DNA of 64,000 bases from Candidatus Villigracilis adiacens. GTDB lineage: Bacteria; Chloroflexota; Anaerolineae; Anaerolineales; Villigracilaceae. Position numbers and translations under genes: made by a program. Shown here piece after piece: positions 17,921 to 26,483 of this stretch. Within the stretch, counting starts at the first letter, position 1. Each line of letters begins with the position of its first letter. The notes under the pieces are model-generated. The model was not told where the DNA came from. It searched no databases and saw only the letters and a list, made by a program, of their open reading frames with translations. The DNA is taken from positions 1 through 64,000 of the forward strand of contig JADJBU010000002.1 in NCBI GenBank assembly GCA_016703605.1, given 5' to 3'.

Positions 17921-18014
17921 AGTCCAGCGACTCCCGTCGCTGGCTGTCCAAAGTCGGGTGACTTTGGACTCCGGCAACTCCTGTCGTTGGTTTTCCAAAG
18001 TCAGGAGACTTTGG
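17921..18014. repeat. Array of four GGACTCC/AGTC-type hairpins
   Basis: Four successive stem-loops: CCAGCGACTCCCGTCGCTGG, CCAAAGTCGGGTGACTTTGG, CCGGCAACTCCTGTCGTTGG and CCAAAGTCAGGAGACTTTGG. They are separated by a few bases, often GGACTCC-like. Stem sequences differ but the centres (ACTCCYGT or AGTCRGGWGACT) are kept. Relatives lie at 35531-35550, 41513-41611 and 58804-58823. Confidence 0.7.
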
Positions 18015-18036
18015 ACTCCGTCCGCTTGAACTGGTT

Positions 18037-18042
18037 TACAAT
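18037..18042 (+). promoter_or_regulatory. -10-like TACAAT, possible leaderless start
   Basis: TACAAT ends 9 bases before the ATG at 18052 with no ribosome site between, as for the paralogue upstream. Confidence 0.4.
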
Positions 18043-18051
18043 CTCCTGCAT

Positions 18052-19141
18052 ATGCAATCCATCCGAACACCGTATTACGAGATTCTCCTGCGTTTCACGA
18101 TCCTCTTTTCCATAGTATCCATCCTGGTCTCATGCCAGTTGAATCAAACCCCTGTGGAAAATTTAGCGTCAACATCCCTGCCGGTGGAGCCGCCCCTGCC
18201 CGGCATATTCCAAACTACTTTATTGAACCCGCTTGACAAGCCGCACAACTACGTCGAAGAGACCTGCCGTTCCCTGCGGAATAAATGGAATCCACTCAAC
18301 GCCGCGCCGGGGACGGTCGTCATGATCGTCCTGATCAAGAACATCAACCCGGGCACCGGCGACTTACCGGACAGCATCAGCGTAGTCAAATTCTTCGAGA
18401 TGATGGACCAGCTCCGGGCGCAGGGATTCGAAGCGATCAACACCGATCAACTCCAGGCTTTCATGGAACGCAACGTCGAGATCCCACCGCGCTCCGTCCT
18501 GCTGATCCAGGACGGCAACCAGGGCGTGGAGTATTACGACAAGTATTTCCGCGAATATTTTTTTCATGTGGGGGTGGGGCGTGACAAACGGCTGGGTCAG
18601 CGAACAGGATGTGGATGCAAATCTACTGGCGGAAAATTTTACGCTCGAGTATGAAGGTTTCATTGATCATCAGGCGCGCGGCGTTACTCCGGGCGTCCTG
18701 CTCTCCGACGATTCTGCCAAGGTCATCATCGCCCGCGAACTTCAGGGGTCGTTGACTGGCTTTGCAGACCAGTTCGGCAAGACACCCACCGCCATCGTGT
18801 GGCCCAACGGCAGGTTTGGGATGCGTCCCATCGAAGCGGCGCGGCAGTTACGTTTCAAGTTGGGCTTTACCGCGAACACGCGCGGACCCATCATGTACAA
18901 TTGGGTACCGCTTGGTGATGCAGACGACCCAGAACGCCCCGGCATGATCCTTGAAGGTCCCATCGACGACCCGCTGATGACCCTCCCAACTTATTCTCCA
19001 CAGGAAGCGTTCGCAGCCATCGACACGGTTCGCACCATCGGTAAAGCCTCCGCAGATCATTCGTTTTCGAACCGGGAAGCGGAACACAAGTATTACGAAG
19101 TCGTTTGCGAAGAAGAATACGGACCCATGCCCACCCCATAA
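18052..19141 (+). pseudogene. Deacetylase-like lipoprotein paralogue, frameshifted
   Basis: Paralogue of the preceding gene: lipobox LVSC, then PGIFQTTLLNPLDKPHNYVEETC and APGTVVMIVL as in its neighbour. The frame breaks in a T7 run (18558-18564); removing one T joins YDKYFREYF to MWGWGVTNGWVSEQD and gives about 362 residues. Independently of the frameshift the metal-site positions are altered: VDDRH of the neighbour is IQDGN here, and SHGYIHN is ARGVTPG. If expressed it is probably a non-catalytic relative. Sequencing error may explain the frameshift but not the residue losses. Confidence 0.75.
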
Positions 19142-19160
19142 ATAAAGGAGGATTTTTCCC

Positions 19161-19502
19161 ATGACCGACTGCATCTTTTGCAAGATCATCAACGGCGAGC
19201 TTCCCAGCACGAACCTTTATAACGACGAGCAGGTAACCGCCTTCCGCGACATCAACCCCGCCGCGCCTACGCACATTTTGATCGTTCCCAAAAAACATAT
19301 CGACTCGATTAATGTGTTGACCATGGATGATGAACCGTTGATCGGTCATCTCTTCTTCATCGCAAAACAACTTGCCGCGCAGGAGGGCATCGCCGAACCG
19401 GGCTATCGACTCGTTATCAACACCGGAGCCGAATCCGGGCAGACGGTCGATCACATCCACCTCCACCTTTTGGGCGGCAGGCAAATGCGAGCGCTCGGAT
19501 AG
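19161..19502 (+). CDS. HIT family protein (HINT-like)
   Basis: A 113-residue histidine-triad nucleotide-binding protein. The CIFCKI N-terminus, the APTHILIVPKKHI strand and the C-terminal DHIHLHLLGG active-site triad are all present, and the length is normal. HINT enzymes hydrolyse nucleoside phosphoramidates or acyl-AMP. AAAGGAGGATTTTTCCC precedes the ATG. It sits between the deacetylase paralogues and thyX on the same strand. Confidence 0.95.
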   Translation: MTDCIFCKIINGELPSTNLYNDEQVTAFRDINPAAPTHILIVPKKHIDSINVLTMDDEPLIGHLFFIAKQLAAQEGIAEPGYRLVINTGAESGQTVDHIHLHLLGGRQMRALG

Positions 19503-19647
19503 AACCATCGAAGCGATCAGCGCAAAACAGGCTGGTCGTTTTTTATGACGGTGGACATGCAGATAGCAACGCTCCCGTCACTCACCGTTGCACTAGTCAC
19601 CATCAAGTCAGACTACCACCCCCGTCACTTACAGGAGCCATCCCCCC

Positions 19648-21057
19648 ATGCCCGAACGAGAAATTTATCTTTTATCCCCGCGTTTACTCAGCCCGGAGAC
19701 CATCGCCGTTGCTTTCGCAAAAACTTCGCGCTCGCCCGAATCCTTCCGCGAGATCGCTTCGGAATTGAGCGATGAAAAGTCCGCGCAATTTCATGAGAAG
19801 TGGGTTGTCGGATACGGTCATGCCTCGGTTGCGGAACACGCCGTTTTGCACATCGCCTTCGAGAACGTTTCGCGCATCGCCATCGAAACCATCGAGGGCA
19901 ACCGCCTCGCCTCGTACACCGAAAAATCCACCCGCTACCAAAAATGGGGCATGGATGATTTCACGGTTCCGCCGGAATTGGATGGGCATCCCCTGCGCGA
20001 TGAATTCGTGGACACCGTGCGCCTCCTTTTCTCGACCTATGCCGAATCGCTCGAACCGACAAAGAATCTCATCGTCGAGCGGACTCCGCGCCGCGAAAAT
20101 GAATCAGATGAAGCCTACGACCGCCGCATCCGCTCGCAATACGTGGACCGGTGCCGCTTCCTTCTGCCCGCCGCCGCCAACGCCAACGTCGGCATGACCG
20201 CCAACGCACGTGTGATCGAGATGACCATCCGCAAAATGCTCTCGCATCCGCTGGCAGAAGTGCGCCAGATCGGCGAGAGGCTGAAGGAAGTCTCCAAGGC
20301 AGAAACGCCCACGTTGGTGAAGTATGCGGATGCGAATGAGTATGTGGTGGAGACGATAAGAGAATTAGAGATCGAAGAGTTGAAGATTGAAGGTCAAAGG
20401 TTCGGATTGGTGTTCACTGATTGATTACGACAAGGATGGCGAAAAGAAGATCCTTGCGGCGGCGTTGTATCGTTTTGATGAAGTTCCTTATGCTGATGCG
20501 TTGAAATATGTCAAATCTCTCAAGAAGAAAGAACGCGAAAAACTTGCCGAAACCCTCCTGGGCAAACTTGGCAAATACGACGTCCCCTGCGCGAACTGGA
20601 ATATTCAATATGCACGTTTGACCTCGTCATGGACCAGGGCGCGTATGCCGAATTCAAACGCCATCGCATGATGACACAGACGCCGCAACGGTTGACAACA
20701 AGGCTCGGGTGGACGACTCCGCTCCTGATAACGGAAGCAGGCTTCGGGTCCCAGTATGAGGCGGCAATGGAAGCGGCATCAAAATTGTACGAAAAGCTCC
20801 ACGCGTTCAATCCCGATGTTGCCCAATACATCGTCCCGAACGGATTCAACCGCCGCGTGCTGGCGCAGTTCAACCTGCGCGAGGCATTCGCATTCTGTCA
20901 GTTGCGAAGCGCCGCGAACGCGCATTTCTCAATTCGCAGGGTTGCTCAAAAAATTTACGAGGATATTTCACGCGTTCATCCGCTGCTTTCAAAATACATG
21001 AAACTGCGGGAAGAGACGTGGCAAAGTGTTGAAGAAAATTATTTCTCAAAAATTTGA
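19648..21057 (+). pseudogene. thyX: ThyX-like FAD-dependent thymidylate synthase, two frameshifts
   Basis: Long ThyX-family protein with two related halves, about 470 residues if one frame. The first half has YGHASVAEHAVLHIAFENVS and EGNRLASYTEKSTRYQKW. The second has FDLVMDQGAYAEFKRHRMMT with the RHR motif, and NLREAFAFCQLRSAANAHFSIR. Coding leaves the first frame at about 20390-20422, enters a second (LIDYDKDGEKKILAAALY), then leaves it at the C4 run 20584-20587. One more C there gives KYDVPLRELEYSICTFDL. ThyX makes dTMP using methylene-tetrahydrofolate and FAD. No other thymidylate synthase is in the window, so either the breaks are sequence errors or the cell relies on another gene. Confidence 0.85.
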
Positions 21058-21067
21058 CGCAAGGCTA

Positions 21068-21111
21068 AAACCAAAAACATCCCAGATATATGCCTGGGAT
21101 GTTTTTGGTTT
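21068..21111. terminator. Bidirectional terminator
   Basis: AAACCAAAAACATCCCAG and CTGGGATGTTTTTGGTTT form perfect 18-bp arms around an 8-base loop. It lies between the convergent thyX and aldo/keto reductase genes and has A/T runs on both sides. Confidence 0.85.
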
Positions 21112-21147
21112 GCTGTTTGTGGTCAACCGTCCACGGTCTATCTTCCT

Positions 21148-22134
21148 TTAATCGTCGTCTTCGTCCTTCTTCACCACGCCGAAGACCGCGTCAATTTTAT
21201 CCATGATCTCCGGGGTCAGTTTCTCGACGAACTCCGCCGACTTCATATTCTCATGCACCTGCTCCACGCGGCTCGCGCCGGTGATGACCGTGCTGACGAA
21301 GGGATTCTTCAAACACCACGCCAACGCCAGTTGGGACAGAGTCGCGCCGATCTCTTTTGCAATAGGCTCGAGCGCGGCGACCTTCTTAAGGCGTTCCTGG
21401 TCGGTCAGGCGGCTGTGCAGCCATTCGTACCCTTTAAGCCCGCCGCGGCTGTCTTTGGGAATGCCGCCCAGATATTTCCCTGAAAGCAATCCCGAAGCCA
21501 GCGGACTCCAGGTCGTTGTGCCATAGCCATAATCCTTATAAAAACGGACATAATCGCCCTCGAGCCGCCCGCGTTCCAACAGGTTGTATTGCGGCTGTTC
21601 CACCACTGGCTTGTGCAGGTGGTGCCGCTCCGCGATCTGGATCGCTTCAATGATCTCCGATGCCGCCCACTCGGAAGTACCCCAATACAACGCCTTGCCC
21701 CATTCGATGATGTTATGCATCGCCCAGACTGTCTCTTCGATGGGGGTCGTTTTATCGGGGCGGTGGCAGTAGATCAGATCCACATAATCAAGTTGAAGGC
21801 GTTCCAACGAACCGTTGATGCCTTCGATCAAACGTTTGCGGTTGAGCGTGTTCTTTTCGTTGACGCCGTCGTTCAAGCCCCAGTAAAACTTGGTCGAGAC
21901 GAGATAACTCCCGCGCCGCCAGCCCAATTTCTTCAACGCCGCCCCCATCACCTCCTCCGACTTGCCGCCCGCGTACACCTCGGCATTATCGAAGAAGTTC
22001 ACGCCATAATCGTACGCCGCCGTCATGATCTTCATGGCGGCATCCACATCCACCTGGTTCTTGAATGTGACCCACGAACCAATGGATAACTCGCTGACCT
22101 GTATTCCCGTTCTGCCAAGATGTCGATACTTCAT
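21148..22134 (-). CDS. Aldo/keto reductase (KCNAB/YghZ-like)
   Basis: A 328-residue NADPH-dependent aldo/keto reductase barrel. It opens MKYRHLGRTGIQVSELSIG. The catalytic tetrad is visible as Asp and Tyr in FFDNAEVYAGGKSEEVMG, Lys in YLVSTKFYWG and His in DLIYCHRPD. Cofactor-binding TTWSPLASGLLSGKY and VITGASRVEQVHEN regions are present. The subgroup resembles voltage-gated potassium channel beta-subunit-like reductases (AKR6/AKR14). The physiological substrate is unknown. It is a stand-alone gene, divergent from the LysM lipoprotein. Confidence 0.93.
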   Translation of the reverse strand: MKYRHLGRTGIQVSELSIGSWVTFKNQVDVDAAMKIMTAAYDYGVNFFDNAEVYAGGKSEEVMGAALKKLGWRRGSYLVSTKFYWGLNDGVNEKNTLNRKRLIEGINGSLERLQLDYVDLIYCHRPDKTTPIEETVWAMHNIIEWGKALYWGTSEWAASEIIEAIQIAERHHLHKPVVEQPQYNLLERGRLEGDYVRFYKDYGYGTTTWSPLASGLLSGKYLGGIPKDSRGGLKGYEWLHSRLTDQERLKKVAALEPIAKEIGATLSQLALAWCLKNPFVSTVITGASRVEQVHENMKSAEFVEKLTPEIMDKIDAVFGVVKKDEDDD

Positions 22135-22155
22135 TGTTCCTCCGTATATTTTTCA

Positions 22156-22184
22156 AGTGACAGTCATCTCGCAGGTGACTGTCA
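22156..22184. repeat. GTGACAGTCA hairpin repeat
   Basis: AGTGACAGTCA, TCTCGCAGG, TGACTGTCAACT: 10-bp arms. Nearly the same hairpin, including CTCGCAGG in the loop, lies at 54831-54863, and related stems are at 29712-29750 and 60577-60597. Confidence 0.65.
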
Positions 22185-22199
22185 ACTTTTTGACTCCAT

Positions 22200-22205
22200 T
22201 ATAAT
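22200..22205 (+). promoter_or_regulatory. -10 TATAAT, possible leaderless start
   Basis: A consensus TATAAT ends 6 bases before the ATG at 22212, which has no room for a leader or ribosome site. No clear -35 was found. Confidence 0.5.
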
Positions 22206-22211
22206 CACCTC

Positions 22212-23117
22212 ATGCGAAAAACATTGCTGTTTTGCCTGCTTCTCGCCTCCTGCGCTTCCGCCCCCGCGCAAACCACAGACGCAACGCTTCCGCCTTACCT
22301 TACCGGCACGCCCGCCGCGACCTCCACGCCGAACGTCCTGCCGCCCGATACGCCCATCCCCACCAGCACGATGCAGGTTTACATCATCGAAGAAGGCGAC
22401 ACGCTCAGCGAGATCGCCGAGAAATTCAAAATCCCGCAGGCAGATTTGATCGCGGCGAACCCGGATGTGAACCCGAACGCGCTCCCCATCGGTGGGACTC
22501 TCTTCATCCCGGACCCTTCCGCCCCTTCCGCCGCCGCCTCAACCCCCACACCCGAGCCTGTTCCCGTCACCCAAGCCGCCTGCCACCCCACAGCGGACTC
22601 CGGCAACTGGTGCTTCGCGCTCATCCAAAATAACACGCCGAACCCGCTCGAAAACGTATCGGCGCAGATCACCCTGCTCGACGAAACCAATAACGCCATC
22701 ACCAGCCAGACGGCTTATCTTCCGTTGGATATCATCCAGCCGAATGAAGCGCTGCCTGTTTTTGCCTTCTTCCCGAACACTCCTGCCAACGTAAATTCGC
22801 AAATTCAATTGCTGAGCGCCATGCAGGGAGATGGAAGCAGATACCTGCCCGCCTCGCTCGATAACACCTCCGCAGAAATAAACTGGGATGGCAGAACCGC
22901 CACCCTAAGCGGACAAATCCATTTGCCAGCCGAATCAAACGCCGCAACCGAGGTTTGGGTTGCGGCGGTGGCGTATGATGCGATTGGAACTGTCGTCGGC
23001 TTGCGCCGCTGGGAGGGCGGCGGAATCCAGCCGGGGGGTACGATCAACTTCGAGTTTCAAGTCTCCAGCATCGGCGGGGAGATCGAGGCGGTAAAATTCT
23101 ACGTTCAAGTTCGATAA
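22212..23117 (+). CDS. LysM-domain lipoprotein
   Basis: A 301-residue exported lipoprotein: lipobox LASC (Cys about residue 14), a Thr/Pro linker, and one LysM domain at about residues 55-100 (YIIEEGDTLSEIAEKFKIP, ANPDVNPNALPIGGTLFIP). The remaining 180 residues are a beta-rich region with two Cys (ACHPTADSGNWCFALIQN) and a possible FxLyD-like fold. LysM binds N-acetylglucosamine in peptidoglycan, so the protein is probably wall-associated. It is single, with promoter and terminator on either side. Confidence 0.85.
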   Translation: MRKTLLFCLLLASCASAPAQTTDATLPPYLTGTPAATSTPNVLPPDTPIPTSTMQVYIIEEGDTLSEIAEKFKIPQADLIAANPDVNPNALPIGGTLFIPDPSAPSAAASTPTPEPVPVTQAACHPTADSGNWCFALIQNNTPNPLENVSAQITLLDETNNAITSQTAYLPLDIIQPNEALPVFAFFPNTPANVNSQIQLLSAMQGDGSRYLPASLDNTSAEINWDGRTATLSGQIHLPAESNAATEVWVAAVAYDAIGTVVGLRRWEGGGIQPGGTINFEFQVSSIGGEIEAVKFYVQVR

Positions 23118-23119
23118 CC

Positions 23120-23163
23120 TTCTTTCCTCTTTCTTATTTCAATATCAACGAAAGAGGAAAGAA
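23120..23163. terminator. Bidirectional hairpin terminator
   Basis: TTCTTTCCTCTTTC (23120-23133) pairs perfectly with GAAAGAGGAAAGAA (23150-23163), between the convergent LysM and peptide-binding protein genes. Confidence 0.7.
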
Positions 23164-23177
23164 GTAAGAAGAAAGAA

Positions 23178-24824
23178 TTATTTCCCTTCGAGCCACATAT
23201 ACCGTTCGAGCGAGATCGAGATCGGCGTGTAAACGAATCCCTTCACATACGGCTGAACGAGTTGATACGAAAGCGAATGGGTCAGGAAGAGAACCGGGGC
23301 ATCGTCCACGAGGATGCGCTCGGCTTGCTGGTACATGTCAATGCGCCTGGTCACATCCGGTTCGACCCGCGCGGATTCGAGAAGCGCGTCCAGTTCGGGG
23401 TTGGAGTAGCCGCCGTGATTCTGCGGCACGCCGCTGTGGAATAAGACATCCGCAAAGTTTTCGGGGTCGGGGTAATCGGCGCACCAGCCGCCATCGAAGA
23501 TCTGACCGTGATTGCCGGAGAAGATCTGCTCATAGTAAAAGTTGTAATCGAGATTCTCGACCTTGATGGTTACGCCCAGATATTGCTGCCACATATCTGC
23601 CAGCGCGGCGACGCTCCCGCCGACATAACTGCCGATGCCGGAGTTGGTGTAAACGATCTCCGGCAGACCTTCGGGTCCGCCGTATTTTGATTGCTTGAGC
23701 AATTCGCGCGCCCCTTCGGGGTCGAAGGGCAGACCTTCAAGCCCGTAGTCGAAGCCGGGCAAACCGGGCGGATACAAACCCACAGCGGGCAGGACCAGTC
23801 CGCGATATAAAACATCGATGTAACGCTGACGGTCGAACGCCATGCTGAACGCCTTGCGGACATTGACATCATCGAAGGGCGGCTGGGTCGCGTCGAAGGT
23901 GACATAGTTCGTACACAGATTGACGCCGCTGACCAGATTCCGGTTCAACGGTTCGTTCGGGTCGAGCATCCGCTCCACATCGTAAAGCCCCACGCCCGCC
24001 AAATCGACCTCGCCGGTTTCAAAGAGACGCACATCATCGCCCGCGTAAAGTTTATAAACAACATACGGAATGGACGGCGCGCCGAGATAAAAATCCGGGT
24101 TGGCTTCATAGACGATGTATTCGTAGGATTTCCACTCGCGCAGTTTGTACGGACCCGTCCCGTTCGGCTGCCTCACCCATTCTTCGCCGATGGATACATT
24201 GCCCTCATCTACAATGAAGGAAGTGGGGAAGGTCAGTTTCATCAGGAAGTAGGGCTTCGGCGCATCGATCGTGACCTGAAGAGTCTTCTCATCAATGACC
24301 TTCAACCCGCTGATGCTGTTTGCTTCTCCCAAAACCATCTCGCGCACGCCGACGATGTCGCCCATGTAGGTCAACACCGTATCGGACTGCAATTCCGGGC
24401 TGGCGGCTCGCTCCCACGAGAAGACCACATCCTGCGCGGTGACGTCGCGCCCGTCGTGGAATTTGGCATTCGGGTGAATGTGGAAGGTGTAGACCGTCCC
24501 ATCGGCGCTGACCTCCCAGGTCTCGGCAAGGTCGGGGCGGATGTTGAGATTGGTATCAAGCGAGACCAGCCCGCTGAAGACGAGTTTATCCCCGGCGCTG
24601 TAGGTCGTTGCCGGGTCATAATCGCGCAGGTTCGCGGATTCGCCGCCGCTGTAGACAATCGCCTGATCGAGAGGAACGCCGATCTGAATATCGAGAGTGG
24701 CTGGCGCGCTGGCAGAGACGAGGAGGGAGGCGGCTATTATCAAGAACAGACCGATGACCACCGACCGCCGTCCGCGGTCCGCGGTCTTTTTACCCGATGC
24801 ATCCTTGCGAAACAACTTAACCAT
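23178..24824 (-). CDS. Peptide/nickel-type ABC substrate-binding protein
   Basis: About 548 residues, solute-binding protein family 5 (DppA/OppA type). An N-terminal membrane/signal segment (RRSVVIGLFLIIAASLLVSA) is not followed by a lipobox. Conserved parts are VFSGLVSLDTNLNIRPDLAETW, TYTFHIHPNAKFHDG-like sequence, NGTGPYKLREW and ADYPDPENFADVLFHSG. The start at 24824 (MVKLFRK) follows AAGGAGGAAAG. It overlaps the end of the upstream peptidase gene by 8 bp. No permease or ATPase genes are nearby, so it must share a transporter encoded elsewhere. Confidence 0.9.
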   Translation of the reverse strand: MVKLFRKDASGKKTADRGRRSVVIGLFLIIAASLLVSASAPATLDIQIGVPLDQAIVYSGGESANLRDYDPATTYSAGDKLVFSGLVSLDTNLNIRPDLAETWEVSADGTVYTFHIHPNAKFHDGRDVTAQDVVFSWERAASPELQSDTVLTYMGDIVGVREMVLGEANSISGLKVIDEKTLQVTIDAPKPYFLMKLTFPTSFIVDEGNVSIGEEWVRQPNGTGPYKLREWKSYEYIVYEANPDFYLGAPSIPYVVYKLYAGDDVRLFETGEVDLAGVGLYDVERMLDPNEPLNRNLVSGVNLCTNYVTFDATQPPFDDVNVRKAFSMAFDRQRYIDVLYRGLVLPAVGLYPPGLPGFDYGLEGLPFDPEGARELLKQSKYGGPEGLPEIVYTNSGIGSYVGGSVAALADMWQQYLGVTIKVENLDYNFYYEQIFSGNHGQIFDGGWCADYPDPENFADVLFHSGVPQNHGGYSNPELDALLESARVEPDVTRRIDMYQQAERILVDDAPVLFLTHSLSYQLVQPYVKGFVYTPISISLERYMWLEGK

Positions 24825-26175
24825 TCTTTCCTCCTTTGTTACCGCGGCGCAGCACGAAGCCAAGCACAACCACGCCGATGATCAAAAGAAACACCAGGCA
24901 GAAACAGATCAGTGCAATGGTCAACACCACGGGCGGATTGTTGGATGAAGGCTGGGATGTGGATTCGTCGAATGACGAGGTGGGGATGGCTCCCGGCGTG
25001 GGCGTCTGTGCCAGCGGAATCCCGGCAATGGGAATAAATGTCGGCACATGCGTCGGGGTGGGTTGGGCGGTCGCCTGCGCCACAGTCAGGGCAGACAGCC
25101 CGAGCGACTCGCGCCATTGATTGTCCAGCCCGTCGGTATCCGCGCCGTAGATTCGCAGCAGGGCATCGTCCACGGGTTCGGCGTCGCTCAGGGCGGTGAG
25201 CAGTTGATCCATCTTCTCCTGCCCGTAGGTCTCGAGCATGAATTTGACAATGCTGTAGGATTGCCCGTAAGAGAGCAATGCCTTTTCGGGAATCTCGGAG
25301 AAGTTGCCGCCCAGCGAACGGATGGGGAACAGGGTATTGTCACGGATGGCGATATCGAGCTGGGATTGCATACTCGAGTCGGGTCCGCCTTCGCTGTAGA
25401 CGGCGAGACCTTCGTTCAACCAGGTGGGGATGAAGCCGATGCAGGTAAAGGCGTTTCGCCCGACAAGAACGTGGGTCAACTCGTGGATGACCGTGCCTTT
25501 GTCGAAAGCCGCATCGCCGGAGACGCCCATGATGATGATGCTGAAATCGGAATACGCCAGTCCGCCCGTCCACTGCGGTTCGTAGAGGATGGCATCGCGC
25601 ATGTCTTCGTAGGTCGGGTAGACGTAAATATTCACTGGCACATCGGGGGTCATGCCCGCCTGTTCCTTGTTGCGGCGCAAGCCTTCGATGCCTGATTCGA
25701 GCATGGTCTGACCGAATGCCTGGTTGTTGCCGTAATAATGAATATTGACCATATCTTCCGAGACGGTCTGCCAGTCGTGTTGATCGTCGAGCCAGGTGAC
25801 GGTTTGGGTCTCGCTGACCGATTCCGCGCCCGATGAGTCGACATAACGCCAGCGCCACCAGATGGTCGTGCCGGGCGGGAGTGAGCCGCTCTGGCGCATG
25901 TCCCACGTCCACGAGACATCGATGGATGTGCCGGGTTGGAAATCGGGGAAGGCTTTGGCGATGACTTCGCCGCAGGTTAATTGCTCGTTGCCGTATTCCA
26001 GGGTGACGTCCACGATCTCGGCGGCGGCGTTGAGGGTGGCGGAAAAGGTCACAGTGTTGGGAAAGTCCAGGGTCGCTGAATCCGCTTCAACGTCCGCATG
26101 AGGCGCGGCTCGGGTTTGAGTCGGGGTTGCGAGGACGAGAGTCAGGGTCAATAGCAGGATGAGTTTTTTTGGCAT
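24817..26175 (-). CDS. Membrane-anchored peptidase MA-like zinc protease
   Basis: A 452-residue exported protein: signal peptide (LILLLTLTLVLATPTQTRA), an Ig-like beta region to about residue 130, then a gluzincin domain with HELTHVLVGRNAF and downstream LNEGLAVYSEGG supplying the third zinc ligand. After a Pro/Thr linker (about 355-410) a single C-terminal helix (VVLTIALICFCLVFLLIIGVVV) and basic tail anchor it to the membrane. This is the peptidase MA family organisation; substrates are unknown. Co-transcription with the downstream peptide-binding protein hints at peptide scavenging, which is inference. Confidence 0.85.
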   Translation of the reverse strand: MPKKLILLLTLTLVLATPTQTRAAPHADVEADSATLDFPNTVTFSATLNAAAEIVDVTLEYGNEQLTCGEVIAKAFPDFQPGTSIDVSWTWDMRQSGSLPPGTTIWWRWRYVDSSGAESVSETQTVTWLDDQHDWQTVSEDMVNIHYYGNNQAFGQTMLESGIEGLRRNKEQAGMTPDVPVNIYVYPTYEDMRDAILYEPQWTGGLAYSDFSIIIMGVSGDAAFDKGTVIHELTHVLVGRNAFTCIGFIPTWLNEGLAVYSEGGPDSSMQSQLDIAIRDNTLFPIRSLGGNFSEIPEKALLSYGQSYSIVKFMLETYGQEKMDQLLTALSDAEPVDDALLRIYGADTDGLDNQWRESLGLSALTVAQATAQPTPTHVPTFIPIAGIPLAQTPTPGAIPTSSFDESTSQPSSNNPPVVLTIALICFCLVFLLIIGVVVLGFVLRRGNKGGKNG

Positions 26176-26234
26176 CCGTATCCTCCGTTTGGTTTCGACA
26201 AAGCGCGGTTGTAACGCAAACTATAGCCCCCGCC

Positions 26235-26351
26235 GACAAGATAAATCTTGTCGTACGGCAAACTTCAGTTTGCGCCCCGCCGGACAAGATAAATCTTGTC
26301 GTACGGCAAAGTTCACTTTGCCACCCCCCGCCGGACAAGATAAATCTTGTC
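26235..26351. repeat. Tandem two-hairpin repeats (2.5 units)
   Basis: Each unit is GACAAGATAAATCTTGTC, GTACG, then a TTCA-loop hairpin, then a GCCCCGCCG-like spacer. First hairpins: 26235-26252, 26283-26300, 26334-26351. Second hairpins: GCAAACTTCAGTTTGC (26258-26273) and GGCAAAGTTCACTTTGCC (26305-26322); the third unit lacks it. C-G becomes G-C next to the loop between units. The array fills the gap between the divergent peptidase gene and ccmE. Confidence 0.85.
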
Positions 26352-26483
26352 GTACGGAGTATTAGGATAAAGTCACACGTAATTGGTGACATCCTTCCGC
26401 CTGCAAACTCAGGGCGGATTAATCTCATCATGCGAAAATAGACACAGTTGGTTCAATTTAGTAATCGCTCTTCGGAGGCATTT

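Noticed and set aside
26231..26357. Short tandem units taken as a CRISPR array
   Set aside because: Unit spacing is short, spacers are near-identical, each unit contains two palindromes, and no cas gene is near.
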